Notes under the pieces: generated by a model
Told to the model about the DNA's origin: nothing
Databases searched by the model: none
What the model saw: the letters and a program-made list of their open reading frames with translations, nothing else
Translations under genes and position numbers: made by a program
Source: JBBDYQ01 sp035553855
GTDB lineage: Bacteria > Actinomycetota > Thermoleophilia > Solirubrobacterales > Thermoleophilaceae
Length of the DNA: 64,000 bases
NCBI GenBank assembly: GCA_035553855.1
Contig: DATMJO010000123.1
Location: 1 to 64,000, forward strand
Direction: 5' to 3'
Shown here: positions 1 through 7,662 of the stretch, one piece after another
Position numbering within the stretch: the stretch's first letter is position 1
How the letters are laid out: each line of letters begins with the position of its first letter

Positions 1-2
1 TC

Positions 3-605
3 GTCTGCATCACCGAGGGCATCCCGGCGCACGACGAGCTGCGCGTCTACAACCACCTCGCGCGCAACCCGAAGGTGCGCCTGATCGGCCCGAACTGCCC
101 GGGCGTGCTGTCGCCGGGCAAGGCGAACGTCGGGATCATCCCCGCCCACTTCTTCTCCGAGGGGAACGTCGGGCTCGTCTCGCGCTCGGGGACGCTGACC
201 TACCAGATCGGCAATGAGCTGGCCCAGCGCGGCTTCGGCAACTCGACGATCGTCGGCATCGGCGGCGACCCGATCGTGGGCTCGTCGTTCATCGACGTGA
301 TCGCGCTCTTCGAGCAGGACCCTGAGACCGAGCTGATCGTGATGTGCGGCGAGATCGGCGGCGACGAGGAGGAACGCACCGCCGAGTACATCGCCGAGAA
401 CGTCACGAAGCCGGTCGTGGGCTACATCGCGGGCTTCACGGCGCCGCCCGGCAAGACGATGGGCCACGCCGGCGCGATCGTGTCGGGCTCGAAGGGCACG
501 GCGCAGGCGAAGGCCGAGGCGCTCGAGGCCAAGGGTGTGCGCGTGGGCCGCAACCCGACCGAGGTCGCCGAGGTGGCGACCGAGGTCCTCGGCGCCCGCG
601 CCTAG
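3..605 (+). CDS. sucD: Succinate-CoA ligase (ADP-forming) alpha subunit, 5' end outside window
   Basis: This is the C-terminal 200 residues of the TCA-cycle enzyme that converts succinyl-CoA to succinate with ATP/GTP formation; the alpha subunit binds CoA and carries the phosphohistidine. The frame is open from base 3 and reads through the family block RLIGPNCPGVLSPGKANVG. The active-site histidine lies in GKTMGHAGAIVSG, close to where the family has it. Full-length alpha subunits have about 290-300 residues, so roughly 90-100 are missing upstream; sucB/sucC would be expected just before the window. The TAG stop (603-605) lies inside the CTAG that borders a 166-bp hairpin element. Identification is secure. 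Confidence 0.95.
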   Translation, partial: VCITEGIPAHDELRVYNHLARNPKVRLIGPNCPGVLSPGKANVGIIPAHFFSEGNVGLVSRSGTLTYQIGNELAQRGFGNSTIVGIGGDPIVGSSFIDVIALFEQDPETELIVMCGEIGGDEEERTAEYIAENVTKPVVGYIAGFTAPPGKTMGHAGAIVSGSKGTAQAKAEALEAKGVRVGRNPTEVAEVATEVLGARA

Positions 606-767
606 TGTCCTGATTCGGAAGTTCGGCTTCAGCTGCCCGAGTGGCTGGGCGTCACTGACGGTGCACGTGGGATGAGTCGATGCCGAGCATCGGCGATTCC
701 CACGGGCGGTGTCAGGGGCGTCCAGACGCCGGGAAGCTGCGCACGAAATGACGAATCAGGACACTAG
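602..767. mobile_element. 166-bp hairpin element, copy 1 (MITE-like), CTAG at both ends
   Basis: The segment starts CTAGTGTCCTGATTCG and ends with its exact reverse complement, and the interior folds back on itself with an apical stem around 665-704. A second copy of identical length lies at 43874-44039, with 11 differences counted by eye (about 93% identity). If CTAG is a 4-base target duplication, the element proper is 158 bp (606-763) with ends TGTCCTGA and TCAGGACA. It separates two convergent genes, and the flanking CTAGs supply the TAG stops of both sucD and the gene on the minus strand. It has no coding capacity. As RNA it would form a long hairpin and could stop transcription from both sides. 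Its class is inferred; no transposase is in the window. Confidence 0.8.
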
Positions 768-1576
768 CCCGCTTCGAGCAGCCCGGCGACGGGCACCCGC
801 AGCACGCTCTCCCCGCTGTGGTTGCCGTTCCCGTCGGACGGCTCGCGCGAGATGTCCACGAACTCGTAGTCGGACGGGTCGGCGGGCAGCGGCAGGTCGA
901 GGTCGGCGCTCGGGCCGCGGAAGCTCCTGACCGGGATCGCCTCCGCCACGGAGTCGTACAGCCAGACCTCGTAGCGCCCGGGGCCCAGGCGCGAGGCCTC
1001 GATGGCCAGCCGCACGGAGTCGCCCTCCCCGTCCAGGCGGGCCGTCGCCGTGGCCCGGATGCCTGCGGAGACCCGCTCCATGTCCACGCCCGGGACGGGC
1101 GCCTCCTCGCCGGTGGTGGTCGCGCCGGTCCCGCCCGCCGGGGCGGTCTCGGTCTTCGCGGCGGTCGTGCTCGGGGCGGCGCGGGTCGCGGTGGGCTCGG
1201 AGTCGTCCTCGCCGAAGATCACGAAAAGCGTGACGAGCGCCGCCGCGACCCCGAAAGCGAGCAGGACCGCGCCCGCCCGCCGGCCCCTGCCGCCCGCGGG
1301 AGCTCCGCCCGGATGCCACGTCTCGGGGGGCAGGGCGCCCAGCGCCTCGGCGATCTCCTCGCCGGAGCCCGGTCCCGCGAGGCCGAGGCGCGAGGCCAGC
1401 GCGGCGAGCACGGAGGCCCGGCGAGACGCCACCTGGGCGGCCTCGATCTTGAGCAGGCCCGCGATCATCTCGTCGCCGACGCCGCGTCTCACCGACAGGT
1501 CGAGCAGGGCGCGCGTGCCGGGGTCGAGATCGCCGATCGCGGCGGCGAGTTGGTCCGCCCTCGGCCCGGCTAGCAT
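764..1576 (-). CDS. Anti-sigma-K-like single-pass membrane protein
   Basis: The protein has 270 residues. The N-terminal 65 residues are helical and resemble a sigma-region-4/HTH-like fold (LDPGTRALLDLSVRRGVGDE). Residues about 101-121 form one hydrophobic membrane segment. A Thr/Ala-rich low-complexity linker (about 126-160) follows, then an outer domain with GRYEVWLYDSV, reminiscent of the C-terminal domain of RskA-type anti-sigma factors (YxLWLV). A membrane-bound regulator that holds a cytoplasmic partner is plausible, but no sigma gene lies next to it. The ATG (1576-1574) overlaps the -10-like hexamer of the divergent DUF4397 gene. Its stop codon lies in the CTAG border of the hairpin element. 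The anti-sigma role is inferred. Confidence 0.55.
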   Translation of the reverse strand: MLAGPRADQLAAAIGDLDPGTRALLDLSVRRGVGDEMIAGLLKIEAAQVASRRASVLAALASRLGLAGPGSGEEIAEALGALPPETWHPGGAPAGGRGRRAGAVLLAFGVAAALVTLFVIFGEDDSEPTATRAAPSTTAAKTETAPAGGTGATTTGEEAPVPGVDMERVSAGIRATATARLDGEGDSVRLAIEASRLGPGRYEVWLYDSVAEAIPVRSFRGPSADLDLPLPADPSDYEFVDISREPSDGNGNHSGESVLRVPVAGLLEAG

Positions 1577-1585
1577 GCCTCGGCC

Positions 1586-2398
1586 ATGCTCGCGGGGCGA
1601 ACAATGAGGTTTCCGATCGCGTGCGTCATGGCGGCGGGGGTGATGCTACTCGTGGGTGGAGCGTCCACCGCAGCCGCCGCCTCGCAGGTCCGCTTCGTGA
1701 ACGCGGTCCCCGGCGCGGGCCCGGTCGACGTCTCGGCGGGCAGCCGCCAGGTCGTGAGCGCGCTGGCCTTCGGACGCGCGTCCGGGTATGTCTCGGTCTC
1801 GTCGCGCTCGGTCCGGATAGCCGTCGGCGATCGGCGCGATCCCGTCGCGAGCGGCACCCAGCGCTTCCGTGACGGCCGCCGCTACACCGTGATCGCGACC
1901 GCCAACAGCGACACCGAGCTCGTCACGGTCCAGGACGGCGCGCCCGCCGCAGGCCTGGCGCGACTGCGCGTGGTTCAGGCCGCCGACGAGCTCGGCAACC
2001 CGGACGTCTTCGTGGGCCGCAGACAGGTGGCATCGGGGCTCGAATACCGCGCCATCGTCGCCTACCGCCAGATCGAGCCGGGCACCTACCGCATCGAGGC
2101 GCGCCGCTCCGACGGCGGCGGGGACCCGCTGGTGACCGCCGACGGTGTCAACCTGGCCGCGGGCACGGCGAACACCGCGATCCTGCTCGGCACGAGCGGT
2201 GAGCGCGCGCAGATCCTCGTCCTGTCCGACGGCGCCTTCACGCCCGCAGGCGCGCCCGCCACGGGCCTCGGCGGGGTGGCGGGCGGGCCCTCCGCCTGGC
2301 TGCTGGTCCTCCTCTCCGCGCTGGCGGGCGGCATGCTCGCCGGCGGCGCCTACCGGCTCGCCTCGGGCGCGCCGTCCCGCCGCGTCCGCGGTGGCTGA
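1586..2398 (+). CDS. DUF4397 domain secreted/membrane-anchored protein
   Basis: The protein has 270 residues. A signal peptide (about 1-29, ending TAAAAS) is followed by a DUF4397 domain beginning VRFVNAVPGAGPVDV, with a second related unit from about residue 130 (LRVVQAADELGNPDVFVG). A C-terminal hydrophobic helix (about 235-258) and a short Arg-rich tail resemble a cell-wall or membrane anchor. DUF4397 proteins are extracellular beta-sandwich proteins of unknown function. No Shine-Dalgarno sequence is visible; TAGCAT (1571-1576) ends 10 bases before the ATG, which suggests a leaderless transcript. The next gene, a class F sortase, overlaps its stop codon, so the two form an operon. No sortase LPxTG motif is seen, so this protein as substrate is only a guess. 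Confidence 0.8.
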   Translation: MLAGRTMRFPIACVMAAGVMLLVGGASTAAAASQVRFVNAVPGAGPVDVSAGSRQVVSALAFGRASGYVSVSSRSVRIAVGDRRDPVASGTQRFRDGRRYTVIATANSDTELVTVQDGAPAAGLARLRVVQAADELGNPDVFVGRRQVASGLEYRAIVAYRQIEPGTYRIEARRSDGGGDPLVTADGVNLAAGTANTAILLGTSGERAQILVLSDGAFTPAGAPATGLGGVAGGPSAWLLVLLSALAGGMLAGGAYRLASGAPSRRVRGG

Positions 2399-3140
2399 CG
2401 GGCGCCGGACACCGCCACCGGTCCCGAGCCACGCGCCCGGCAGGCGGCCACGCCGCGCCGCGGCCGGTCTCACAGCGGCCGTCGTCACCGGCGCGCTCGC
2501 GGCCGGAGCGGGCGCCGCGCTGGTGGTCTCCCCGTGGGAGGGCGAGGCCCGGCCGGCGGGCTCGGCGCCGGCCCTCGCGCGCCTCGCCGACCTCGTGCCC
2601 GCGGCTGCGATTCCATCGAACCCGGGGCCGCTGCGACCGGTCATCGCCGCCCCGGGGCGCGCGGGCTTCGAGCCTCCGGCGCTCGAGTCGCTCGACGGCG
2701 GCATCCGTCCCGCCGAGCCGGCGCGCATCTCGATCCCCGCGGCGAACGTGGACGCCACGATCGAGCCCGTCCGCGCCACCCGGCGGGGCATCGAGGTGCC
2801 GGATGTCGGCCGCGCCGGCTGGCTCGACGCGGGCCCTCGCCCGGGCGAGGCCGGGCGCTCGGTCGTGATCGGCCACCTCGACAGCGGGACCGGCCCGGGC
2901 ATCTTCGCCCGGCTGCCGCGCGTCCCGGCCGGCACGCGCATCGACGTGACCGACCGCCGCGGCGAGGTCCACTCCTACCGCGTGGTGGGCGCCGCGGAGG
3001 TCGACAAGCGGGACTTCCCGAACGAGTCCGTCTACGGGGCGTCGGCCAACCCCGTCCTCGTGCTGATCACCTGCGGCGGCCCCTACGAGGAGGGGCGCGG
3101 CTACCGCGACAACGTGCTGGTCTACGCACGGGGCGCCTGA
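2391..3140 (+). CDS. Class F sortase
   Basis: The transpeptidase family has catalytic residues His, Cys and Arg. All are visible here: His162 in VVIGHLDSG, Cys228 in LITCGG and Arg239 in GYRDNVLVY. An N-terminal hydrophobic segment (about 25-46) acts as signal anchor, and the catalytic domain occupies about residues 110-249. The GTG start at 2391 was chosen because it overlaps the stop of the DUF4397 gene by 8 bases and gives a normal 249-residue sortase; the frame stays open further upstream, but there it only runs under the previous gene. Class F sortases are typical of Actinobacteria, and their physiological substrates are mostly unknown. The pairing with a DUF4397 protein suggests a shared cell-envelope task. 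Confidence 0.88.
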   Translation: MADGRRTPPPVPSHAPGRRPRRAAAGLTAAVVTGALAAGAGAALVVSPWEGEARPAGSAPALARLADLVPAAAIPSNPGPLRPVIAAPGRAGFEPPALESLDGGIRPAEPARISIPAANVDATIEPVRATRRGIEVPDVGRAGWLDAGPRPGEAGRSVVIGHLDSGTGPGIFARLPRVPAGTRIDVTDRRGEVHSYRVVGAAEVDKRDFPNESVYGASANPVLVLITCGGPYEEGRGYRDNVLVYARGA

Positions 3141-3174
3141 CGGCCCGCTCGCCCCGCTCGGTATCGTGGCCGCG

Positions 3175-4266
3175 ATGAGCACGATCACCTTCGCCCGCGG
3201 CGCCCCGTCCCTCGACATCATCGCCGTCGAGGACCTGCGCGCCGCCGCCGATCGAGCCTTCTCGAACGACCCCGCGGGGACGTTCGCCTACGGCACCTCG
3301 CTCGGCTACCCGGGCCTCGTGCAGTGGATCGCCGACAAGCACGGCGTCGGCGCTGACAACGTGGTGGCCACGAACGGCTCGATGCAGGCCGATGCATTCC
3401 TGTTCCAGCTGGTCGTGGAGGCCGGCGACGTCGTCGTCGTCGAGGCCCCGAGCTACGACCGCACGCTGCTCGCCCTGCGCGAGCTCGGCGCGGAGCTGCT
3501 CGCGATCCCGCTGGAGACCGACGGCATCGACGTCGACGCGCTCGCCGAGGCCCTCGCTGCGGGAGCCCGGCCGAAGCTCGCGCACATCATCCCCAACTTC
3601 CAGAACCCGGCCGGCTACACGCTGTCGGAGCCCAAGCGGCGGCGCCTGCTGGAGCTCGCCGCCGAGTACGACTTCCTGATCTTCGAGGACGACCCCTACG
3701 TGGAGCTCCGCTTCGAGGGCGAGACGCTGCCGACGATGCTGTCGATGGACGGCTCGGACCGGGTCGTGTACGCCTCGTCGTTCTCGAAGACCGTCTGCCC
3801 CGGAATCCGGGTGGGCTACCTCGCGGGACCGATCGAGACGATCGCCGCGATCCGCCGGATGGCGACCGGCACCTACATCTCGCCGAGCATGGTCTCGCAG
3901 TCGATCGTCGCCGAGTTCTGCCGCTCCGGAGCGATCGAGCGCTCCATCGAGACGGTCAAGGCGGCGCTCTCCGAGCGGCTCGGCACCCTCACCGCCGCAC
4001 TCGCGCGCGAGCTTCCCGAGGCGCGCTTCGTCGCGCCGCAGGGCGGCTACTTCCTCTGGATCGAGCTTCCCGAGGGCGCCGATGTCGCCGCGCTCGAGGC
4101 CGCGGCGAAGGAGCAGGGCGTGATCTTCGTGAAGGGGACCGACTTCCTGCTGGAGGGTGGCGAGAACACGCTCAGGCTCGCCTACTCGGGCGTCACGCCG
4201 GCCGAGATCGACGACGGTGTCGGCCGCCTCGCCGCCGCCTATCGGAGCGTAGCCGCCGCGGCGTGA
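3175..4266 (+). CDS. PLP-dependent aminotransferase, 2-aminoadipate/MocR catalytic-domain type
   Basis: This fold-type I aminotransferase of 363 residues resembles 2-aminoadipate/aromatic transaminases and the catalytic domain of MocR regulators, but it has no N-terminal GntR HTH. Visible features are the YGTSLGYPGL entry, the substrate-side block IPNFQNPAGYT, the cofactor-binding Asp in FEDDPY and the Schiff-base Lys205 in SSFSKTVCPGIRVGY. An ATG at 3175 is preferred to an in-frame GTG at 3166 because TATCGT (3162-3167) ends 8 bases before it and would give a leaderless message. The stop overlaps the next start (GTGA at 4263-4266), so the membrane protein is co-transcribed. The amino acid substrate cannot be told from sequence. 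Confidence 0.85.
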   Translation: MSTITFARGAPSLDIIAVEDLRAAADRAFSNDPAGTFAYGTSLGYPGLVQWIADKHGVGADNVVATNGSMQADAFLFQLVVEAGDVVVVEAPSYDRTLLALRELGAELLAIPLETDGIDVDALAEALAAGARPKLAHIIPNFQNPAGYTLSEPKRRRLLELAAEYDFLIFEDDPYVELRFEGETLPTMLSMDGSDRVVYASSFSKTVCPGIRVGYLAGPIETIAAIRRMATGTYISPSMVSQSIVAEFCRSGAIERSIETVKAALSERLGTLTAALARELPEARFVAPQGGYFLWIELPEGADVAALEAAAKEQGVIFVKGTDFLLEGGENTLRLAYSGVTPAEIDDGVGRLAAAYRSVAAAA

Positions 4267-5201
4267 GGCTCGACCTGAGCCGGCCGCGGGAAGTCGGCGC
4301 GATCCTGTCGGACGCCTTCGGCCTCTACTTCCGTCACTTCCGCACGTTCGTGGCCCTCTCGGCCGCGGTCGTGGTCCCGGCCGAGATCGCCGTTTCGGGC
4401 ATCGGCCTGGAGCAGATCAGCGCGAGCTACGACTCGACGCCGGGCGCGCGCGAGGTGATCGCCCCGGTCCTGGTGAGCCTCCTCGTCGTGACGCCCCTGG
4501 TGGCGGCCATGACGATCCACGCCCTGCTCGAGGCGGCGGAGGGGACGAAGCCTGCCGCGAAGCGCGCGATCGCCGCGGGCTTCGATGCCTTCACGAACGT
4601 CTTCATGGTCGTCGTGCTGGCCGTCCTCGCGGTCTTCGGGGCCGCCTTCCCCGGGGCGGTGCTCGGGGCGATCAGCGTCCCGATCGGCGCGGTCGCGGCC
4701 GTCGCCGGCGTCGCATACGTCGGGGTCCGGCTCTACTTCGTCGTCCAGTGCGCGGTCATCGAGCGCCATCGCGGGATCGCCGCGCTGCGCCGCAGCTGGG
4801 AGCTGAGCGAGCGGTCGTGGTGGCGCATCCTGGGGATAGGGCTGCTGGTGGGGCTCGCCGCGATCCTTCCGGCCCAGCTGATCGCCACGCCGTTCGAGGC
4901 GGTGGCGTCGTCCTCGGACCGGGCCGTCTTCTCGCTCGCCGGGTCGATCGTGGCCCAGACCCTCTCGGCCCCCCTGCTCGTGATCGGCGCGACGCTCCTC
5001 TACTTCGACATCGGCGTCCGCCGCGCGGGCCACGCGCCGCCGCCGATCGCCCCGCCTCCCCCCGGTGGGACGCCGCCTCCGCCCGGTGGGACGCCGCCTC
5101 CGCCCGGCTACGAGGAGCCACCCGCGCGTGGAGACGACCCGCCGCCTCCGCCTCCGCCGATCGCGCCGCCGGACCCGCCGGGGCTGCCGCCGCGCGACTA
5201 G
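4263..5201 (+). CDS. Multi-pass membrane protein with proline-rich tail
   Basis: The protein has 312 residues and about six hydrophobic segments between residues 20 and 245. It resembles the glycerophosphoryl-diester-phosphodiesterase-type membrane domain found in many actinobacterial proteins of unknown function (opening LSRPREVGAILSDAFGLYFRHF). The last 60 residues are a cytosol- or wall-facing Pro/Gly tail made of PPPPGGT units, encoded partly by an exact 21-base tandem repeat (5061-5102). The GTG start overlaps the stop of the aminotransferase gene. Its TAG stop overlaps, through the palindrome CTAG (5198-5201), the stop of a convergent gene relic. Function unknown. Confidence 0.7.
   Translation: MRLDLSRPREVGAILSDAFGLYFRHFRTFVALSAAVVVPAEIAVSGIGLEQISASYDSTPGAREVIAPVLVSLLVVTPLVAAMTIHALLEAAEGTKPAAKRAIAAGFDAFTNVFMVVVLAVLAVFGAAFPGAVLGAISVPIGAVAAVAGVAYVGVRLYFVVQCAVIERHRGIAALRRSWELSERSWWRILGIGLLVGLAAILPAQLIATPFEAVASSSDRAVFSLAGSIVAQTLSAPLLVIGATLLYFDIGVRRAGHAPPPIAPPPPGGTPPPPGGTPPPPGYEEPPARGDDPPPPPPPIAPPDPPGLPPRD
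5061..5102 (+). repeat. Two exact 21-base tandem units encoding Pro/Gly tail
   Basis: The unit CCCGGTGGGACGCCGCCTCC plus G occurs twice in succession and a third time in part. It encodes the repeating PPPPGGT tail of the membrane protein at 4263-5201 and is a likely site of length variation by slippage. Confidence 0.8.
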
Positions 5202-5353
5202 TGCCCGCGGGCGGCGGACGCTGCCTGCGACTTGCGCTTGACGAGGCGCCGGAACGACCCGGCGGTCTTGCGGAAGCCGGACTCGACCTGGCGGTCGAGC
5301 CCCGCGCTCGCGATCAGCGAGCCGAGCGGCCCGAACGCCGGGCTATCGATCGC
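5198..5353 (-). pseudogene. C-terminal relic of a gene, possibly SRPBCC/polyketide-cyclase-like
   Basis: On the minus strand the frame after the dtxR-type stop codon reads on for about 51 codons to a TAG at 5200-5198, with protein-like composition (FGPLGSLIASAGLDRQVESG, then FRKTAGSFRRLVKRK). The amphipathic Arg/Lys-rich end is what one sees at the C-terminus of several SRPBCC-family proteins. No start codon with a ribosome-binding site is present. The frame is continuous with the regulator gene just upstream, so this is either a decayed gene end or chance. The convergent gene's stop overlaps this one at CTAG. Assignment is tentative. Confidence 0.35.
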
Positions 5354-6076
5354 TCACTTGCCATAGCGGTCCTTTCCGAGGACGAGTTGCTCGGGCAGCG
5401 CGACACGCGGCGGCGGCGACGGGTCGGCGACGACGGAGACCGTCTCGGCGACGCTGCGGGTGACGACGTGGCGGCGGCCGTTCGCCTCGAGCGCGACCTC
5501 TTCCTCGCCGGAGGCGGCGAGCTTGCCCTCGAGACCTGGCGTGAGGCCGGCCTCCATCAGGTAGTGGAGGAGGTCCTCGGCCTCGTTCTCGAAGCGGAGG
5601 ACGCGGACGTCGGCGCCCTCGGCGACGTCCGCGAGCGGGACGCCCTCCTCGCGGTTTCCCGGATGGATCGGATGGCCGTGCGGGCAGGTCGCGGCATCGC
5701 CGATCGCGCGCATCATGCGGTCCTCGACGACGGGCGACATCCAGTGCTCGAGCCGCTCGGCCTCCTCGTGCACCTGGTCCCAGGGTATGTCGAAGACATC
5801 GGTGAGGAAGCGCTCGATCAGGCGGTGCCGGCGGACGATCGAGGCCGCCTGCTCGGCGCCGGACTCGGTGAACTCGAGGCCGCGATCCTCGCTCCGGCTG
5901 ACGTAGCCGTCGGACTCGAGGCGGCCGAGCATCTCGTGGACGGTGGGCGCCGAGAGCTGCATGGCGCGGGCGATGTTCGCGCCGGTCATCGGCAGGCCCG
6001 CCTCCTGGAGCCAGTACATGGTCTGGAGGTACTCCTCCTCCGCCAAGGTCGCGTGTTCCTCGGACACGAGCATCAT
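5354..6076 (-). CDS. DtxR/MntR-family metal-dependent transcriptional regulator
   Basis: The protein has 240 residues. The N-terminal winged HTH (about 8-65: EEYLQTMYWLQEAGLPMTGA, SAPTVHEMLGRLESDGYV) is followed by the dimerisation/metal domain (about 66-145: HRLIERFLTDVF, HEEAERLEHWMS, and CPHGHPIHPG). A C-terminal SH3-like/FeoA domain (about 150-235) completes the IdeR/DtxR layout. Such proteins repress iron or manganese uptake genes when bound to Fe2+ or Mn2+. The ATG at 6076-6074 was chosen because the frame upstream loses family similarity; the ATG three bases inside is equally possible. No metal transporter lies adjacent, so the target genes are elsewhere. The family assignment is firm and the metal is undetermined. 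Confidence 0.9.
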   Translation of the reverse strand: MMLVSEEHATLAEEEYLQTMYWLQEAGLPMTGANIARAMQLSAPTVHEMLGRLESDGYVSRSEDRGLEFTESGAEQAASIVRRHRLIERFLTDVFDIPWDQVHEEAERLEHWMSPVVEDRMMRAIGDAATCPHGHPIHPGNREEGVPLADVAEGADVRVLRFENEAEDLLHYLMEAGLTPGLEGKLAASGEEEVALEANGRRHVVTRSVAETVSVVADPSPPPRVALPEQLVLGKDRYGK

Positions 6077-6211
6077 CCTATTGGCGCCCGCGCGGCCATG
6101 GAGCTCGGCTGCCGCCCTGCCTGCGGCCGGCGGGTGCGACGGAGCCCAGGCGGTCAGCGTTGTCTGCGCGCCGAGGCCCCGTCCGGGCCTGCGCCGTACG
6201 ATCCCGCCCTG

Positions 6212-6703
6212 ATGGAGATCGGGGCGGGAACGCGCGTGCTCGTGACGGGCGCCGGCCGGGGCATCGGCCGCGCGGCGGCGAGCGCCTTCGCCGGGCGCGG
6301 CTGCGTGCTCGGCCTCGTCGCGCGCTCGGCCGAGGAGCTTGAAGCCGTGGCCGCCGGCCTGCCGGGCGAGGGCCATGAGGCGATCCCCGCCGATGTCTCC
6401 GACCGGGACGTGGTCGCCAACGCGGGTGCGGCCGACTACCACCCGTTCCAGGGTATGGACCTCGACATGGAGCTCTCGACCACGCTCCACGACCACGAGA
6501 AGCCGACGATGCCCGGCTGGTACGACCCGCGTAACTCACGGGACGCGGAGCCGATCGGGGCGGTCGTGGTCCGGGCGGTCGAGCGCGACGAGCGCGATGT
6601 CCACTTCCCGCCAAACGTCGCCGCGCTGCGCACCGCGCCGCGGCTGGCCGACTTCCTGATCCGTCGCGCCCGCGGCGCCGCGGCGGCTCCGCGCCGCGGA
6701 TGA
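6212..6703 (+). pseudogene. Internally deleted short-chain dehydrogenase (SDR)
   Basis: The first 60 residues are a good SDR start: TGAGRGIGRAAA is the TGxxxGIG cofactor loop, and ADVSDRD follows strand 4. The NNAG-type motif (VANAGAADYHPF) follows after only two residues instead of about twenty. After MDLDME the sequence jumps to an SDR-like C-terminus (VVVRAVERDER, then LADFLIRRARG). The catalytic Ser-Tyr-xxx-Lys region is absent. At 163 residues against the usual 240-270, the protein cannot be a normal SDR. The frame has stayed open, so the deletions were in frame or recent. TACGAT (6197-6202) ends 10 bases before the ATG. The stop overlaps the ligase start (ATGA at 6700-6703), so the relic may persist because it drives translation of the ligase. 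Confidence 0.7.
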
Positions 6704-7662
6704 GCCTGCCGCTCGAGCCGCCCGTCAAGCCTCAGCTCGCAAAGGGGGCGAAGGACCTCCCCGAGGGCGAGGGCTGGCGCTACGAGCCGAAGTGGGACGG
6801 CTTCCGCACGCTCGTGTTCCGCGACGGGCCGGACATCCACCTGCAGAGCCGCAACGGCCGGCCGATGAACCGCTACTTCCCCGATGTGGTTGCGCAGGTC
6901 GAGGCCTATGACGCGCCGCCGGTGGTGCTCGACGGCGAGATCGTGGTCGAGGTGGACGGCGTCCAGGAGTTCGACCTGCTGAGCCAGAGGATCCACCCGG
7001 CCGCGTCGCGCGTGGAGCGCCTGGCGGCGGAGACGCCCGCATGGTTCGTGGCGTTCGACCTGCTCGCCGAGGGCTCGGAGGGGCTCCTCGGCCTGCCCTA
7101 CGACGAGCGCCGCGCCCGGCTGGCGGCGGTCGTGGCCGACCCCATCCGGCTCACGCCGATGACCGCGGACCTCGGGGCGGCGCGGACGTTCCTCACGGGT
7201 CACTCGGAGGGCGCGATCGCGAAGGAGGGCGACGCCCCCTATCGGCCCGGCGAGCGGTCCGGGATGCTCAAGATCAAGAGGGTGCGGACGATCGACTGCG
7301 TCGTCGTCGCGTTCCGCTTCGGCAAGGACGAGGGGACGGTGGGCTCCTTGATCCTCGGTCTCCACGACGACGAGGGGGAACTGCGGGTCGTCGGCCACAC
7401 ATCGGGCTTCACCGCCAGGCAGAAGCGCGAGCTGCTCGCGATGCTCGAGCCCTACCGCACCGGCGAGCGCGGCTCCGGCGGCCCGAGCCGCTGGAAGTCG
7501 GACGAGGACCTCCAGTGGGAGGGACTGCGGCCGGAGCTCGTCTGCGAGGTGGCCTTCGACCACATAACCGGGAATCGGATCAGGCATGGCGCGAAGCTGC
7601 AACGCTGGCGTGACGACAAGGATCCTCGCGACTGCCGGCTGTCGGACCTGCGCACCGCCTAG
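6700..7662 (+). CDS. ATP-dependent DNA ligase, LigC type
   Basis: The protein has 320 residues. It carries the nucleotidyltransferase motifs in order: the AMP-accepting Lys31 in YEPKWDGFR (motif I), LQSRNGR (motif Ia/Ib area), VVLDGEIVV (motif III), FDLL, EGAIAKE (motif IV) and MLKIKR (motif V). An OB-fold domain follows from about residue 205. This minimal architecture (no Ku, no polymerase or nuclease domain) matches actinobacterial LigC, which acts in short-patch repair next to the NAD-dependent replicative ligase. The ATG overlaps the stop of the decayed SDR gene, and its own TAG overlaps the GTG of the glycerate kinase. The linker around motif IV (TGHSEGAIAKEGDAPY) is slightly shorter than usual. 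Confidence 0.88.
   Translation: MSLPLEPPVKPQLAKGAKDLPEGEGWRYEPKWDGFRTLVFRDGPDIHLQSRNGRPMNRYFPDVVAQVEAYDAPPVVLDGEIVVEVDGVQEFDLLSQRIHPAASRVERLAAETPAWFVAFDLLAEGSEGLLGLPYDERRARLAAVVADPIRLTPMTADLGAARTFLTGHSEGAIAKEGDAPYRPGERSGMLKIKRVRTIDCVVVAFRFGKDEGTVGSLILGLHDDEGELRVVGHTSGFTARQKRELLAMLEPYRTGERGSGGPSRWKSDEDLQWEGLRPELVCEVAFDHITGNRIRHGAKLQRWRDDKDPRDCRLSDLRTA

Noticed and set aside
3067..3585. Antisense open frames over the aminotransferase and many other genes
   Set aside because: Their composition (Arg/Pro/Ala-rich) and lack of family blocks mark them as shadows of the real genes.
4748..6211. Long open frame upstream of the SDR relic on the plus strand
   Set aside because: It runs antisense through the DtxR-type gene and has no protein-family similarity; an effect of high G+C.
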